From: Pseudomonas sp. SJZ074
GTDB lineage: Bacteria; Pseudomonadota; Gammaproteobacteria; Pseudomonadales; Pseudomonadaceae
NCBI RefSeq assembly: GCF_007828215.1
Contig: NZ_VIUE01000020.1
Coordinates: 1 to 64,000 of the forward strand
Length of the DNA: 64,000 nucleotides
Direction: 5' to 3'
A program made the position numbers and the translations under genes. Below the pieces are notes generated by a model. It was not told the origin of the DNA and searched no databases. It saw only the letters and a list, made by a program, of their open reading frames with translations. Below, in pieces: positions 41,581 to 50,977 of this stretch; the stretch's first letter is position 1; each line of letters opens with the position of its first letter.

Positions 41581-41880
41581 CTACCATCGTTGAATCTCGA
41601 TCAAGCCTTCCATCCCCGCATAATTGCGCGCACTGGAATACCGCCAATGTTCCGGTAATTCCACATACCCACGCTTCACCGGGTTGAAGTGGATGTAATC
41701 CAGCTTTTGGCGCATGACCGTTTCGCTATGAATCTGCTCAGCATGTGAGCCTTCCTGCCAAAGCTGATATACCCGGTCCTGCTTATGTGCCCGCTTGCTG
41801 AACCTCAGGCGTTGCAGCGCTCGCTCTGCGCCTTTGCTCCGCAGGTCATCAATGATCTGGCGAGTTCGTTTGCAGGCCGA
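41581..41880 (-). pseudogene. Truncated REP-associated tyrosine transposase (RAYT)
   Basis: About 95 codons of the C-terminal half remain: KRTRQIIDDLRSKGAERALQRL, KRAHKQDRVYQLWQEGSHAEQI, then YIHFNPVKRGYVELPEHWRYSSARNYAG and a normal stop. The N-terminal half with the HUH motif is missing; upstream the frame runs into REP sequence at 41880-41926. RAYTs are the likely mobilisers of REPs, and this stump sits among REPs of the GTTCCCACGC family. Confidence 0.82.
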
Positions 41881-41927
41881 ACGCGGAGCGTCCGTGGAGG
41901 CATTCCCACGCAGAGCGTGGGAATGAT
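41878..41927. repeat. REP copy joined to the transposase stump
   Basis: CGAACGCGGAGCGTCCGTGGAGGCATTCCCACGCAGAGCGTGGGAATGATC begins where the transposase reading frame loses similarity, so it marks the truncation point. Confidence 0.75.
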
Positions 41928-41948
41928 CAGCAGGCCAGGCGCCAGGCC

Positions 41949-42989
41949 TCAGGCGCTCATCACTTCCCGAATATCCGCCGCCAATTCCCTTACCCGCGCT
42001 TCTTCGGTATCCCACGAGCACATGAACCGTGCGCCGCCCTTGCCGATGAAGGTGTAGAAGCGCCAGCCCCGTGCCGTGAGGGCGGCGATGGCGGGTTCCG
42101 AGAGTTGCAGGAATACGCCGTTGGCCTGGACCGGGAACATCAGTTCCACGCCAGGGATGTCGCTGACCAATTGTGCCAGCAGTTGGGCGCAGTGGTTGGC
42201 ATGGCGGGCATGCTTGAGCCAGGCGTCGTTTTGCAGCAGGCCGACCCAGGGGGCGGAGAGGAAGCGCATTTTCGATGCCAATTGCCCGGCCTGTTTGCAG
42301 CGGTAGTCGAAGTCCACTGCCAGGTCGTGGTTGAAGAACAGAATGGCTTCACCCACCGCCATGCCGTTTTTGGTGCCGCCGAAGCACAACACGTCCACGC
42401 CCACTTTCCAGGTCAGGTCTGCCGGTGAGCAGCCGAGGAAGGCACAGGCATTGGAAAACCGCGCGCCGTCCATATGCAGGTTCAGCCCCAGCTCCTTGCA
42501 GGTATTGCTGATGGCGCGGATTTCGTCCGGGGTATAGATGCTGCCGACTTCCGTTGCCTGGGTCAGGGTCACGACCCGGGGCTTTGGATAGTGGATGTCC
42601 TGGCGTTTGAGGGCGATTTCACGGATCGAGTCAGGCGTCAGCTTGCCGTTTTCAGTACGTGCCAGCAGTAGCTTGGAGCCGTTGGAAAAGAATTCCGGTG
42701 CGCCGCATTCGTCGGTTTCGACGTGGGCGGTTTCCGAGCAGATCACGCTGTGGTAACTCTGGCACAGCGAGGACAGCGCCAGGGAGTTGGCCGCGGTGCC
42801 GTTGAACGCGAAGAACACTTCGCAGTCGGTTTCGAACAGGGTGCGGAAATCGTCCGCCGCCCGATGGGTCCATTCATCGTCACCGTAGGCGCGTTGGTGG
42901 CCCTGGTTGGCTTCTTCCATGGCAGCCCAGGCTTCGGGACAAATGCCGGAATAGTTGTCGCTGGCGAACTGTTGACTCTTGTCGGTCAT
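41949..42989 (-). CDS. ltaE: Low-specificity L-threonine aldolase
   Basis: A 346-residue PLP enzyme that cleaves threonine and allo-threonine to glycine and acetaldehyde. It starts at MTDKSQQFASDNYSG, with the substrate-site DDEWT and the strand AFNGTAANSLALSSLC. LHMDGARFSNACAFLG holds the Asp that pairs with the PLP ring, and VLCFGGTKNGMAVGEAILFF the Schiff-base lysine. The start at 42989 gives the standard length; the upstream in-frame ATG adds 42 residues without similarity. It fits a glycine/serine neighbourhood. Confidence 0.92.
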   Translation of the reverse strand: MTDKSQQFASDNYSGICPEAWAAMEEANQGHQRAYGDDEWTHRAADDFRTLFETDCEVFFAFNGTAANSLALSSLCQSYHSVICSETAHVETDECGAPEFFSNGSKLLLARTENGKLTPDSIREIALKRQDIHYPKPRVVTLTQATEVGSIYTPDEIRAISNTCKELGLNLHMDGARFSNACAFLGCSPADLTWKVGVDVLCFGGTKNGMAVGEAILFFNHDLAVDFDYRCKQAGQLASKMRFLSAPWVGLLQNDAWLKHARHANHCAQLLAQLVSDIPGVELMFPVQANGVFLQLSEPAIAALTARGWRFYTFIGKGGARFMCSWDTEEARVRELAADIREVMSA

Positions 42990-43181
42990 GGCCTTGCTCC
43001 TGGAGTAGAGGTCCTGGGTAAAGATCCCTGGCAGAAACTCCCGGGTGGGGAGTTTCATGGTTCGGCGTGTTTGATCAACGGCGCCGTGGTCGATATTGGT
43101 GCGCACTTTACCCAAGATTAGTGGGGGAACACACCGGATGTTTCTGTCAGGAAATCACAAAGTCGCCGAACGACTGTGCAC

Positions 43182-43886
43182 ATGAACCGGCGTGACGGGG
43201 CCTTGGATCTGCTCAAATGGCTGGCTTTGTTGGTGATGGTGCTCGATCATCTGCGATATGTCGGTTTTTCCGCCGATTGGCTCTATGTGCCGGGACGCCT
43301 GGCGTTCCCTGGGTTCTGTCTGGCGATGGCGGCAAACCTGGTCCGGGACGGGGTCGGTGTCATGCCTTGGCGTTATCTGGGCTGGCTGTTGCTGTTCAGC
43401 GCGATCAGTGAAATCCCTTATCGACTGTTCATCCCTGATCCCTCCACGTTGAATGTATTGCCGACGCTGATCCTGGGGCTGCTGGTGGCGCGCGGCTGGC
43501 AGGTGCCGCAATGGGAGGCCCGATGCCTGGCGTTGGGGGCGTTGCTGCTGGCGGCACTGTGTGCTTCACGACTGATGTTCGGTTTCTTTGGCGTGCTGCT
43601 GCCCCTGGCGATGTTGCTGGTGTTTCGTCGGCCCTGGTACTTCGCATGGTTGCCTGGGCTGGTGTGCCTGGCGGCCAACCAGTGGCGGGTGCTCTATGGC
43701 GCCGCGTGGCTGGGGAATGAGGTGGCGGTATGGGGCATGCTGGCTTGCCTGTTTGCGCCAGGGCTCGGGCTGTTGCTCTTGCGCCGGGCGGGGCATTGTC
43801 ATCCACCGGCGATGCGGCGCTGGGCGTATGCCCTGTATCCCGGGCACTTCCTGGTGTTACTCGCGATCCGCCTGATCGCCGCGTAG
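43182..43886 (+). CDS. TraX-family membrane protein
   Basis: A 234-residue polytopic membrane protein. The start MNRRDGALDLLKWLALLVMVLDHLRYVGF carries the TraX-typical (D)-x(4)-K-x(4)-M-x(2)-DH pattern. About seven to eight hydrophobic segments follow, and the C-terminus has RRWAYALYPGHFLVLLAIRL, the family's final motif (YPGH). TraX of F plasmids acetylates pilin; chromosomal relatives are unassigned acyltransferase-like proteins. The upstream GTG at 43176 is an alternative start. Confidence 0.82.
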   Translation: MNRRDGALDLLKWLALLVMVLDHLRYVGFSADWLYVPGRLAFPGFCLAMAANLVRDGVGVMPWRYLGWLLLFSAISEIPYRLFIPDPSTLNVLPTLILGLLVARGWQVPQWEARCLALGALLLAALCASRLMFGFFGVLLPLAMLLVFRRPWYFAWLPGLVCLAANQWRVLYGAAWLGNEVAVWGMLACLFAPGLGLLLLRRAGHCHPPAMRRWAYALYPGHFLVLLAIRLIAA

Positions 43887-44199
43887 CGCGTGTTACCCAG
43901 GGCGCTGTGGCGAGGGGATTTATCCCCGCTGGGTTGCGGAGCAGCCCCAAAAGCGCCCAACTCAATCAATATCACACACGCAGACGTCTGGTTTCAGGGC
44001 CGCTTCGCGCCCCAGTGGGGATAAATCCCCTCGCCACAATGATTGCGTCATATGCCATGTCGTAAACGCGCCTTTGCGTGGCGTCCATAGGCATTTGACC
44101 TGCCTGCGCCAGCCATACCATCGCATCCAAAGGGCACTGTCGAACGGGCGGTGCCTCACCAAGACAAAAAGGCGTACCGACGCCGCTGGGAGAGACGCG
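43887..44199. other. Region upstream of glyA: REPIN and candidate operator
   Basis: A 313-bp region. 43905-44040 carries an inverted pair of the GTGGCGAGGGGATTTATCCCC REP. The site at 44059-44091 lies beyond it. The glyA ribosome-binding site GGGAGAGA precedes the ATG at 44200. Confidence 0.7.
44059..44091 (+). promoter_or_regulatory. Candidate GbdR half-sites facing glyA
   Basis: GTCGTAAACGCG (44059) and GGCGTCCATAGG (44080) begin 21 bp apart, pointing to glyA about 110 bp away. They are weaker matches to the GTCG pattern than the 7857 site. Confidence 0.35.
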
Positions 44200-45453
44200 A
44201 TGTTCAGCAAGCAAGACCAAATCCAAGGTTACGATGATGCACTGCTGGCGGCGATGAACGCCGAAGAGCAACGCCAGGAAGATCACATCGAACTGATCGC
44301 GTCAGAGAACTACACCAGCAAGCGTGTCATGCAGGCCCAGGGCAGCGGGCTGACCAACAAATACGCCGAAGGTTATCCAGGCAAGCGCTACTACGGTGGC
44401 TGCGAACACGTCGACAAGGTCGAGGCCCTGGCCATCGAGCGCGCCAAGCAACTGTTCGGCGCCGATTACGCCAACGTCCAGCCGCACTCCGGTTCTTCGG
44501 CCAACAGCGCCGTGTACCTGGCCTTGCTGCAAGCTGGCGACACCATCCTGGGCATGAGCCTGGCCCACGGCGGTCACCTGACCCACGGCGCTAAAGTGTC
44601 GTCCTCGGGCAAGCTCTATAACGCCGTGCAGTATGGCATCGACACCACCACCGGCTTGATCGACTACGACGAAGTCGAGCGCCTGGCGGTCGAGCACAAA
44701 CCGAAAATGATCGTGGCCGGTTTCTCGGCTTACTCCAAGACCCTGGATTTCCCACGTTTCCGTGCAATCGCCGACAAGGTCGGTGCCTTGCTGTTCGTCG
44801 ACATGGCCCACGTCGCTGGCCTGGTGGCCGCCGGTCTGTACCCGAACCCACTGCCTTACGCCGACGTGGTCACCACCACCACCCACAAGACCCTGCGTGG
44901 TCCGCGTGGCGGCCTGATCCTGGCCAAGTCCAACGAAGAAATCGAGAAGAAGCTCAACGCCGCAGTATTCCCGGGCGCTCAGGGCGGCCCGCTGATGCAC
45001 GTGATCGCCGGCAAGGCGGTGTGCTTCAAGGAAGCGCTGGAGCCTGGCTTCAAGGCCTACCAGCAGCAAGTGATCGAAAACGCCCAGGCCATGGCTGGCG
45101 TGTTCATCAAGCGCGGCTACGATGTAGTGTCCGGCGGCACCGATAACCACCTGTTCCTGGTCAGCCTGATCCGTCAGGGCCTGACCGGCAAGGACGCCGA
45201 TGCCGCCCTGGGTCGCGCTCACATCACTGTCAACAAGAACGCAGTGCCGAACGACCCGCAGTCGCCATTCGTAACGTCGGGCCTGCGCATCGGTACTCCG
45301 GCGGTGACCACCCGTGGTTTCAAGGTTTCCCAGTGCGTGACGCTGGCCGGCTGGATCTGCGACATCCTCGACAACCTCGGCGACGCCGATGTCGAGGCCA
45401 ATGTCGCCCAGCAAGTGGCAGCCCTGTGCGCGGACTTCCCGGTTTATCGCTGA
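44200..45453 (+). CDS. glyA: Serine hydroxymethyltransferase
   Basis: A 417-residue PLP enzyme that interconverts serine and glycine with tetrahydrofolate. Motifs in order: ELIASENYTSKRVMQAQGSGLTNKYAEGYPGKRYYGG, HSGSSANSAVYLALL, SLAHGGHLTHG, and the PLP lysine in DVVTTTTHKTLRGPRGG. It heads the glyA-soxBDAG-purU operon, so this copy (glyA1 type) probably condenses glycine with the one-carbon unit from sarcosine to make serine for SdaB. Confidence 0.96.
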   Translation: MFSKQDQIQGYDDALLAAMNAEEQRQEDHIELIASENYTSKRVMQAQGSGLTNKYAEGYPGKRYYGGCEHVDKVEALAIERAKQLFGADYANVQPHSGSSANSAVYLALLQAGDTILGMSLAHGGHLTHGAKVSSSGKLYNAVQYGIDTTTGLIDYDEVERLAVEHKPKMIVAGFSAYSKTLDFPRFRAIADKVGALLFVDMAHVAGLVAAGLYPNPLPYADVVTTTTHKTLRGPRGGLILAKSNEEIEKKLNAAVFPGAQGGPLMHVIAGKAVCFKEALEPGFKAYQQQVIENAQAMAGVFIKRGYDVVSGGTDNHLFLVSLIRQGLTGKDADAALGRAHITVNKNAVPNDPQSPFVTSGLRIGTPAVTTRGFKVSQCVTLAGWICDILDNLGDADVEANVAQQVAALCADFPVYR

Positions 45454-45474
45454 GTCGGTTTTGGAGTAATGACT

Positions 45475-46725
45475 ATGCAACGCTATTCGGGCTTCGGCCT
45501 CTTCAAGCACTCTCTCAGCCATCATGAAAACTGGCAGCGGATGTGGCGTACGCCGACACCGAAAAAGGTCTACGACGTGGTTATCGTCGGTGGTGGCGGG
45601 CATGGTCTGGCGACCGCCTACTACCTGGCCAAGGAGCACGGCATCACCAACGTGGCCGTGGTCGAGAAAGGCTGGCTGGGCGGCGGTAACACCGCGCGCA
45701 ACACCACCATCGTGCGCTCCAACTACCTGTGGGACGAATCGGCCCACCTGTACGAACATGCGATGAAACTCTGGGAAGGCCTGTCCCAGGACCTGAACTA
45801 CAACGTGATGTTCTCCCAGCGCGGTGTGTACAACCTGTGCCACACCCTGCAGGACATCCGCGACTCCGAGCGTCGGGTCAACGCCAACCGCCTCAACGGC
45901 GTGGACGGTGAGCTGCTCAACGCCAAGCAAGTGGCCGACGAGATCCCGTACCTGGACTGCTCGAAGAACACCCGCTACCCGGTGCTGGGCGCGACCGTCC
46001 AGCGTCGCGGCGGCGTGGCCCGTCACGATGCCGTGGCCTGGGGCTTTGCCCGTGCCGCCGATGCCCTCGGTGTGGACTTGATCCAGCAGACCGAAGTGAT
46101 CGGTTTCCGCAAGGAAAACGGCGTGTGCATCGGTGTGGAAACCAACAAGGGCTTCATCGGCGCCAAGCGCGTCGGCGTGGTGACCGCCGGTAACTCGGGG
46201 CACATGGCCAAGCTGGCCGGCTTCCGCCTGCCGATCGAGTCCCACCCGCTGCAAGCGCTGGTGTCGGAGCCGATCAAGCCGATCATTGACAGTGTGATCA
46301 TGTCCAACGCCGTACACGGTTACATCAGCCAGTCCGACAAGGGCGACCTGGTGATCGGCGCCGGTATCGACGGCTGGGTCGGCTACGGCCAGCGCGGTTC
46401 GTACCCGGTGATCGAACACACCATCCAGGCCATCGTCGAGATGTTCCCGGTGCTTTCGCGGGTGCGCATGAACCGTCAGTGGGGCGGTATCGTCGACACC
46501 ACGCCGGACGCCTGCCCGATCATCTCCAAGACGCCGGTGCCGAACATGTTCTTCAACTGCGGTTGGGGTACCGGTGGCTTCAAGGCTACCCCGGGCTCGG
46601 GCAACGTGTTTGCCGCCAGCCTGGCCAAGGGTGAAATGCACCCACTGGCCGCACCGTTTTCCATCGACCGTTTCCACAACGGTGCGCTCATCGACGAACA
46701 TGGCGCTGCTGCCGTCGCCCACTAA
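45475..46725 (+). CDS. soxB: Sarcosine oxidase subunit beta
   Basis: A 416-residue flavoprotein subunit of heterotetrameric sarcosine oxidase. The FAD motif is VVIVGGGGHGLATAYYLAKEHG. RRGGVARHDAVAWGFARAAD holds the histidine expected to carry covalent FMN. The start is set at 45475: GGAG at 45463-45466 is 8 bases from this ATG but only 2 from the in-frame ATG at 45469, and the result has the usual 416 residues. It starts 21 bases after glyA. Confidence 0.95.
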   Translation: MQRYSGFGLFKHSLSHHENWQRMWRTPTPKKVYDVVIVGGGGHGLATAYYLAKEHGITNVAVVEKGWLGGGNTARNTTIVRSNYLWDESAHLYEHAMKLWEGLSQDLNYNVMFSQRGVYNLCHTLQDIRDSERRVNANRLNGVDGELLNAKQVADEIPYLDCSKNTRYPVLGATVQRRGGVARHDAVAWGFARAADALGVDLIQQTEVIGFRKENGVCIGVETNKGFIGAKRVGVVTAGNSGHMAKLAGFRLPIESHPLQALVSEPIKPIIDSVIMSNAVHGYISQSDKGDLVIGAGIDGWVGYGQRGSYPVIEHTIQAIVEMFPVLSRVRMNRQWGGIVDTTPDACPIISKTPVPNMFFNCGWGTGGFKATPGSGNVFAASLAKGEMHPLAAPFSIDRFHNGALIDEHGAAAVAH

Positions 46726-46739
46726 CAGGAGAAATCCCT

Positions 46740-47069
46740 ATGTTGCACATCTTCTGTCCTCACTGCGGCGAACTGCGCTCCGAAGAGGAATTCCATTCGT
46801 CCGGCCAGGCGCACATCCCGCGTCCACTGGACCCGAACAGCTGCACCGACGAGGAGTGGGGCGACTACATGTTCTTCCGCGACAACCCTCGCGGCCTGCA
46901 CCATGAGTTGTGGATCCACGCTGCCGGTTGCCGCCAGTACTTCAATGCGACCCGCGACACCGTGACCTACGAGATCCTGGAAACCTACAAGATCGGCCAA
47001 AAGCCGCAATTCACTGACAAGGCTGACAGTCCGAAAGCGGCCGCACAGGCTCTGGGAGAGAAGGTATGA
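46740..47069 (+). CDS. soxD: Sarcosine oxidase subunit delta
   Basis: A 109-residue zinc-binding subunit. The ligands are in IFCPHCGELRSEEEFH and in the later AGCRQYF. It begins 14 bases after soxB with AGGAG upstream, and its stop overlaps the soxA start by 4 bases (ATGA). Confidence 0.95.
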   Translation: MLHIFCPHCGELRSEEEFHSSGQAHIPRPLDPNSCTDEEWGDYMFFRDNPRGLHHELWIHAAGCRQYFNATRDTVTYEILETYKIGQKPQFTDKADSPKAAAQALGEKV

Positions 47070-50000
47070 GCCAGATCAATCGCCTGTCCAACGGCGGACG
47101 GATCGACCGCAACAAAGTACTGAGCTTCACCTTCAACGGCCAGACCTACAAAGGCTTCGAAGGCGATACCCTGGCCGCTGCACTGCTGGCCAACGGCGTC
47201 GACATCATTGGTCGCAGTTTCAAGTATTCCCGTCCACGGGGCATCTTCGCCGCCGGTGCGGAAGAGCCGAACGCGGTGCTGCAGATCGGCGCCACCGAAG
47301 CCACGCAGATTCCTAACGTGCGTGCCACGCAACAGGCGCTGTACCAGGGTCTGGTCGCCACCAGCACCAACGGCTGGCCGAGCGTGAACAACGACGTGAT
47401 GGGTATTCTCGGCAAGGTCGGCGGCAAGATGATGCCGCCGGGCTTCTACTACAAAACCTTCATGTACCCGCAATCGTTCTGGATGACTTACGAAAAGTAC
47501 ATCCGCAAGGCCGCCGGCCTGGGTCGCTCGCCGACCGAGAACGATCCGGATACCTACGACTACATGAACCGTCACTGCGACGTGCTGATCGTCGGTGCCG
47601 GCCCTGCGGGCCTGGCCGCCGCTTTGGCCGCCGGTCGCAGCGGTGCACGGGTGATCGTGGCTGACGAGCAGGAAGAGTTCGGCGGCAGCCTGCTCGATTC
47701 CCGCGAGAGCCTGGACGGCAAGCCGGCGACCGAGTGGGTCGCGGCGGTGGTGGCTGAGCTGCGTTCGATGCCGGACGTATTGCTGTTGCCACGTGCCACG
47801 GTGAACGGTTACCACGACCACAACTTCCTGACCATCCACGAACGCCTCACCGACCACCTCGGTGACCGCGCGCCGATCGGCCAGGTGCGTCAACGCATCA
47901 ACCGCGTTCGCGCCAAGCGCGTAGTACTGGCCACCGGTGCTTGCGAGCGTCCGCTGGTCTACGGCAACAACGACGTGCCTGGCAACATGCTGGCCGGTGC
48001 GGTCTCTACCTACGTGCGTCGCTACGGCGTGGCACCGGGCAAGAAGCTGGTGCTGTCCACCAACAACGACCACGCCTATCGCGTTGCGCTGGACTGGTTC
48101 GACGCCGGCCTGCAAGTCGTCGCCGTCGCCGATGCCCGCAGCAACCCACGCGGCGCGCTGGTGGAAGAAGCCCGCGCCAAAGGCATCCGCATCCTCACCG
48201 GCAGCGCCGTGATCGAGGCCCGTGGCAGCAAGCGCGTGACCGCTGCCCGCGTCGCCGCGATCGATGTGCGCGGACAAAAAGTCACCAGCCCCGGCGAATG
48301 GCTGGACTGCGACCTGGTCGCCAGCTCCGGCGGCTACAGCCCGGTGGTCCACCTGGCTTCGCACCTGGGCGGCAAGCCGATCTGGCGTGAAGACATCCTC
48401 GGTTTCGTACCGGGCGAAGCACCGCAGAAACGCGTATGTGTCGGCGGCGTGAATGGCGTCTACAGCCTTGGCGATACCCTGGCCGATGGTTTCGAGGGCG
48501 GCGCACGCGCGGCCAGCGAAGCCGGTTTCAAAACCGTGGAAGGGGTGCTGCCTAAAGCCCTGAGCCGCCACGAAGAGCCAACCCTGGCGCTGTTCCAGGT
48601 GCCGCACGAAAAAGCTACCGCACGGGCGCCGAAGCAGTTCGTCGACCTGCAGAACGACGTCACCGCCGCCGCTATCGAGCTCGCTACCCGCGAAGGCTTC
48701 GAGTCGGTGGAGCACGTCAAGCGCTATACCGCACTGGGCTTCGGTACCGACCAGGGCAAGCTGGGCAACGTCAACGGCCTGGCCATCGCGGCCCGTTCGC
48801 TGAACGTGAGCATCCCGCAGATGGGCACCACCATGTTCCGTCCGAACTACACGCCGGTGACATTCGGCGCGGTGGCCGGTCGGCACTGCGGGCACATCTT
48901 CGAGCCGGTTCGCTTCACCGCGCTGCATGCCTGGCACGTGAAGAACGGCGCCGAGTTCGAAGACGTCGGCCAGTGGAAGCGCCCTTGGTACTTCCCAAGG
49001 AACGGCGAAGACATGCATGCCGCGGTCAAGCGTGAATGCAAGGCCGTGCGCGAAAGCGTCGGCCTGCTGGACGCCTCGACCCTGGGCAAGATCGACATCC
49101 AGGGCCCGGACGCCCGTGAGTTCCTCAACCGCATCTATACCAACGCCTGGACCAAGCTCGACGTGGGCAAGGCTCGCTACGGCCTGATGTGCAAGGAAGA
49201 TGGCATGGTGTTCGACGACGGCGTGACCGCCTGTGTCGCCGACAACCATTTCATCATGACCACCACCACCGGCGGCGCGGCCCGTGTGCTGCAATGGCTG
49301 GAGATCTACCAGCAGACCGAATGGCCGGACCTGAAGGTGTACTTCACCTCGGTCACCGACCACTGGGCAACCATGACCTTGTCGGGGCCCAACAGCCGCA
49401 AACTGTTGAGCGAAGTCACCGACATCGACCTGGATCGTGACGGCTTCCCGTTCATGACCTGGAAAGAAGGCCTGGTGGCTGGCGTACCGGCGCGGGTGTT
49501 CCGGATTTCGTTCACCGGCGAACTGTCGTACGAAATCAACGTGCAGGCCGACTACGCCATGGGCGTGCTCGAGAAGATCGTCGAGGCCGGCAAGAAGTAC
49601 AACCTGACCCCGTACGGCACTGAAACCATGCACGTATTGCGGGCCGAGAAAGGCTTCATCATCGTCGGCCAGGACACCGACGGCTCGATGACCCCGGATG
49701 ACCTGAACATGGGCTGGTGCGTGGGCCGTACCAAACCGTTCTCGTGGATCGGCTGGCGTGGCATGAACCGTGAAGATTGCGTGCGTGAAAACCGCAAGCA
49801 ACTGGTGGGCCTCAAGCCCATCGACCCGAATGTCTGGCTGCCGGAAGGCGCGCAACTGGTCTTCAACCCCAAGCAGGCGATCCCGATGACCATGGTGGGC
49901 CACGTGACCTCCAGCTACGCGCACAACTCCCTGGGCTATTCGTTCGCCATGGGTGTGGTCAAGGGCGGCCTGAAGCGCATCGGTGAGCGGGTTTTCTCGC

Positions 50001-50083
50001 CGCAGGCCGATGGCAGCGTGATCGAGGCAGAGATCGTTTCTTCGGTGTTCTTCGATCCGAAGGGCGATCGGCAGAATATTTGA
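47066..50083 (+). CDS. soxA: Sarcosine oxidase subunit alpha
   Basis: A 1005-residue subunit. Residues 15-100 form a 2Fe-2S-like N-terminal domain (FTFNGQTYKGFEGDTLAAALLANGV) without the cluster cysteines. Residues 170-420 form the NAD/FAD domain (VLIVGAGPAGLAAALAAGRSGARVIVADEQEEFGGS; ACERPLVYGNNDVPGNML). Residues 600-1000 form an aminomethyltransferase (GcvT) domain that transfers the one-carbon unit to tetrahydrofolate (GLLDASTLGKIDIQGPDAREFLNRI). It oxidises sarcosine to glycine with SoxB, SoxD and SoxG. Confidence 0.96.
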   Translation: MSQINRLSNGGRIDRNKVLSFTFNGQTYKGFEGDTLAAALLANGVDIIGRSFKYSRPRGIFAAGAEEPNAVLQIGATEATQIPNVRATQQALYQGLVATSTNGWPSVNNDVMGILGKVGGKMMPPGFYYKTFMYPQSFWMTYEKYIRKAAGLGRSPTENDPDTYDYMNRHCDVLIVGAGPAGLAAALAAGRSGARVIVADEQEEFGGSLLDSRESLDGKPATEWVAAVVAELRSMPDVLLLPRATVNGYHDHNFLTIHERLTDHLGDRAPIGQVRQRINRVRAKRVVLATGACERPLVYGNNDVPGNMLAGAVSTYVRRYGVAPGKKLVLSTNNDHAYRVALDWFDAGLQVVAVADARSNPRGALVEEARAKGIRILTGSAVIEARGSKRVTAARVAAIDVRGQKVTSPGEWLDCDLVASSGGYSPVVHLASHLGGKPIWREDILGFVPGEAPQKRVCVGGVNGVYSLGDTLADGFEGGARAASEAGFKTVEGVLPKALSRHEEPTLALFQVPHEKATARAPKQFVDLQNDVTAAAIELATREGFESVEHVKRYTALGFGTDQGKLGNVNGLAIAARSLNVSIPQMGTTMFRPNYTPVTFGAVAGRHCGHIFEPVRFTALHAWHVKNGAEFEDVGQWKRPWYFPRNGEDMHAAVKRECKAVRESVGLLDASTLGKIDIQGPDAREFLNRIYTNAWTKLDVGKARYGLMCKEDGMVFDDGVTACVADNHFIMTTTTGGAARVLQWLEIYQQTEWPDLKVYFTSVTDHWATMTLSGPNSRKLLSEVTDIDLDRDGFPFMTWKEGLVAGVPARVFRISFTGELSYEINVQADYAMGVLEKIVEAGKKYNLTPYGTETMHVLRAEKGFIIVGQDTDGSMTPDDLNMGWCVGRTKPFSWIGWRGMNREDCVRENRKQLVGLKPIDPNVWLPEGAQLVFNPKQAIPMTMVGHVTSSYAHNSLGYSFAMGVVKGGLKRIGERVFSPQADGSVIEAEIVSSVFFDPKGDRQNI

Positions 50084-50089
50084 TACCTG

Positions 50090-50195
50090 ATCGTTCCCAC
50101 GCTCCGCGTGGGAATGCATCCCGGGACGCTCCGCGTCCCAAAGCGGACGCAGAGCGTCCATGGCGGCATTCCCACGCAGAGCGTGGGAACGATCA
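50090..50195. repeat. REPIN between soxA and soxG
   Basis: GATCGTTCCCACGCTCCGCGTGGGAATGC and its inverse with GGACGCTCCGCGTCC-type linkers. It matches the copies at 41447 and 50857 and interrupts an otherwise tight operon. Confidence 0.85.
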
Positions 50196-50213
50196 ACTCA
50201 AGACAGGTGCTAT

Positions 50214-50846
50214 ATGACAGCAGCCAATGTTTACCAACAACGCCCAACCACCGGGGCCAAAGCCGAGTCGTCGTTGCATCATGCCGACCTCGCCAGCCTG
50301 GTGGGCAAGGGGCGCAAGAACGCCGGCGTGACCGTGCGCGAGAAAAAACTCCTGGGTCACCTGACCATCCGTGGCGATGGCCACGATGCGGCATTTGCCG
50401 CGGGCGTGCACAAGGCCCTGGGCATCGAATTGCCGGGCGCGTTGAGCGTGATCGTCAAGGGTGAGACCAGTTTGCAATGGATGGGGCCGGATGAATGGCT
50501 GCTGGTCGTGCCGACTGGTGAAGAGTTCGCCGCCGAAAAGAAACTGCGTGAAGCCCTGGGCGACCTGCACATCCAGATCGTCAACGTCAGCGGCGGCCAG
50601 CAGATCCTCGAACTGTCCGGTCCGAATGTGCGCGATGTGCTGATGAAATCCACCAGCTACGATGTACATCCAAGCAACTTCCCGGTAGGCAAGGCCGTGG
50701 GCACAGTGTTCGCCAAGTCGCAACTGGTGATCCGCCACACCGCTGAAAACACCTGGGAACTGCTGATCCGTCGCAGCTTCTCCGATTACTGGTGGCTGTG
50801 GCTGCAGGATGCGTCGGCTGAGTATGGCTTGAGCGTACAGGCCTGA
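50214..50846 (+). CDS. soxG: Sarcosine oxidase subunit gamma
   Basis: A 210-residue small subunit, distantly GcvT-like (TSLQWMGPDEWLLVVP; VNVSGGQQILELSGPNVRDVLMKSTSYDVH; the ending ENTWELLIRRSFSDYWWLWLQDASAEYGL). The start at 50214 (MTAANVYQQ) is taken because the upstream in-frame ATG is within REP sequence. Confidence 0.94.
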   Translation: MTAANVYQQRPTTGAKAESSLHHADLASLVGKGRKNAGVTVREKKLLGHLTIRGDGHDAAFAAGVHKALGIELPGALSVIVKGETSLQWMGPDEWLLVVPTGEEFAAEKKLREALGDLHIQIVNVSGGQQILELSGPNVRDVLMKSTSYDVHPSNFPVGKAVGTVFAKSQLVIRHTAENTWELLIRRSFSDYWWLWLQDASAEYGLSVQA

Positions 50847-50856
50847 CTTGAGTTGA

Positions 50857-50965
50857 TCGTTCCCACGCTCTGCGTGGGAACGCATCCCGGGACGCTCGGC
50901 GTCCCCAAAGGCGGACGCAGAGCGTCCATGGCGGCATTCCCACGCAGAGCGTGGGAACGATCAGA
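50857..50965. repeat. REPIN between soxG and purU
   Basis: A second, nearly identical copy of the REPIN at 50090, with TTGATCGTTCCCACGCTC at one end and GAGCGTGGGAACGATCA at the other. Confidence 0.85.
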
Positions 50966-50977
50966 GGAGTATCACGA

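Noticed and set aside
44302..46722. An 806-codon open frame on the minus strand opposite glyA and soxB
   Set aside because: It crosses two well-supported genes and has the composition of a shadow frame.
46985..50161. A 1058-codon open frame on the minus strand opposite soxA
   Set aside because: It is an antisense shadow of soxA; it has no ribosome-binding site and no recognisable motif, and the plus-strand product is certain.
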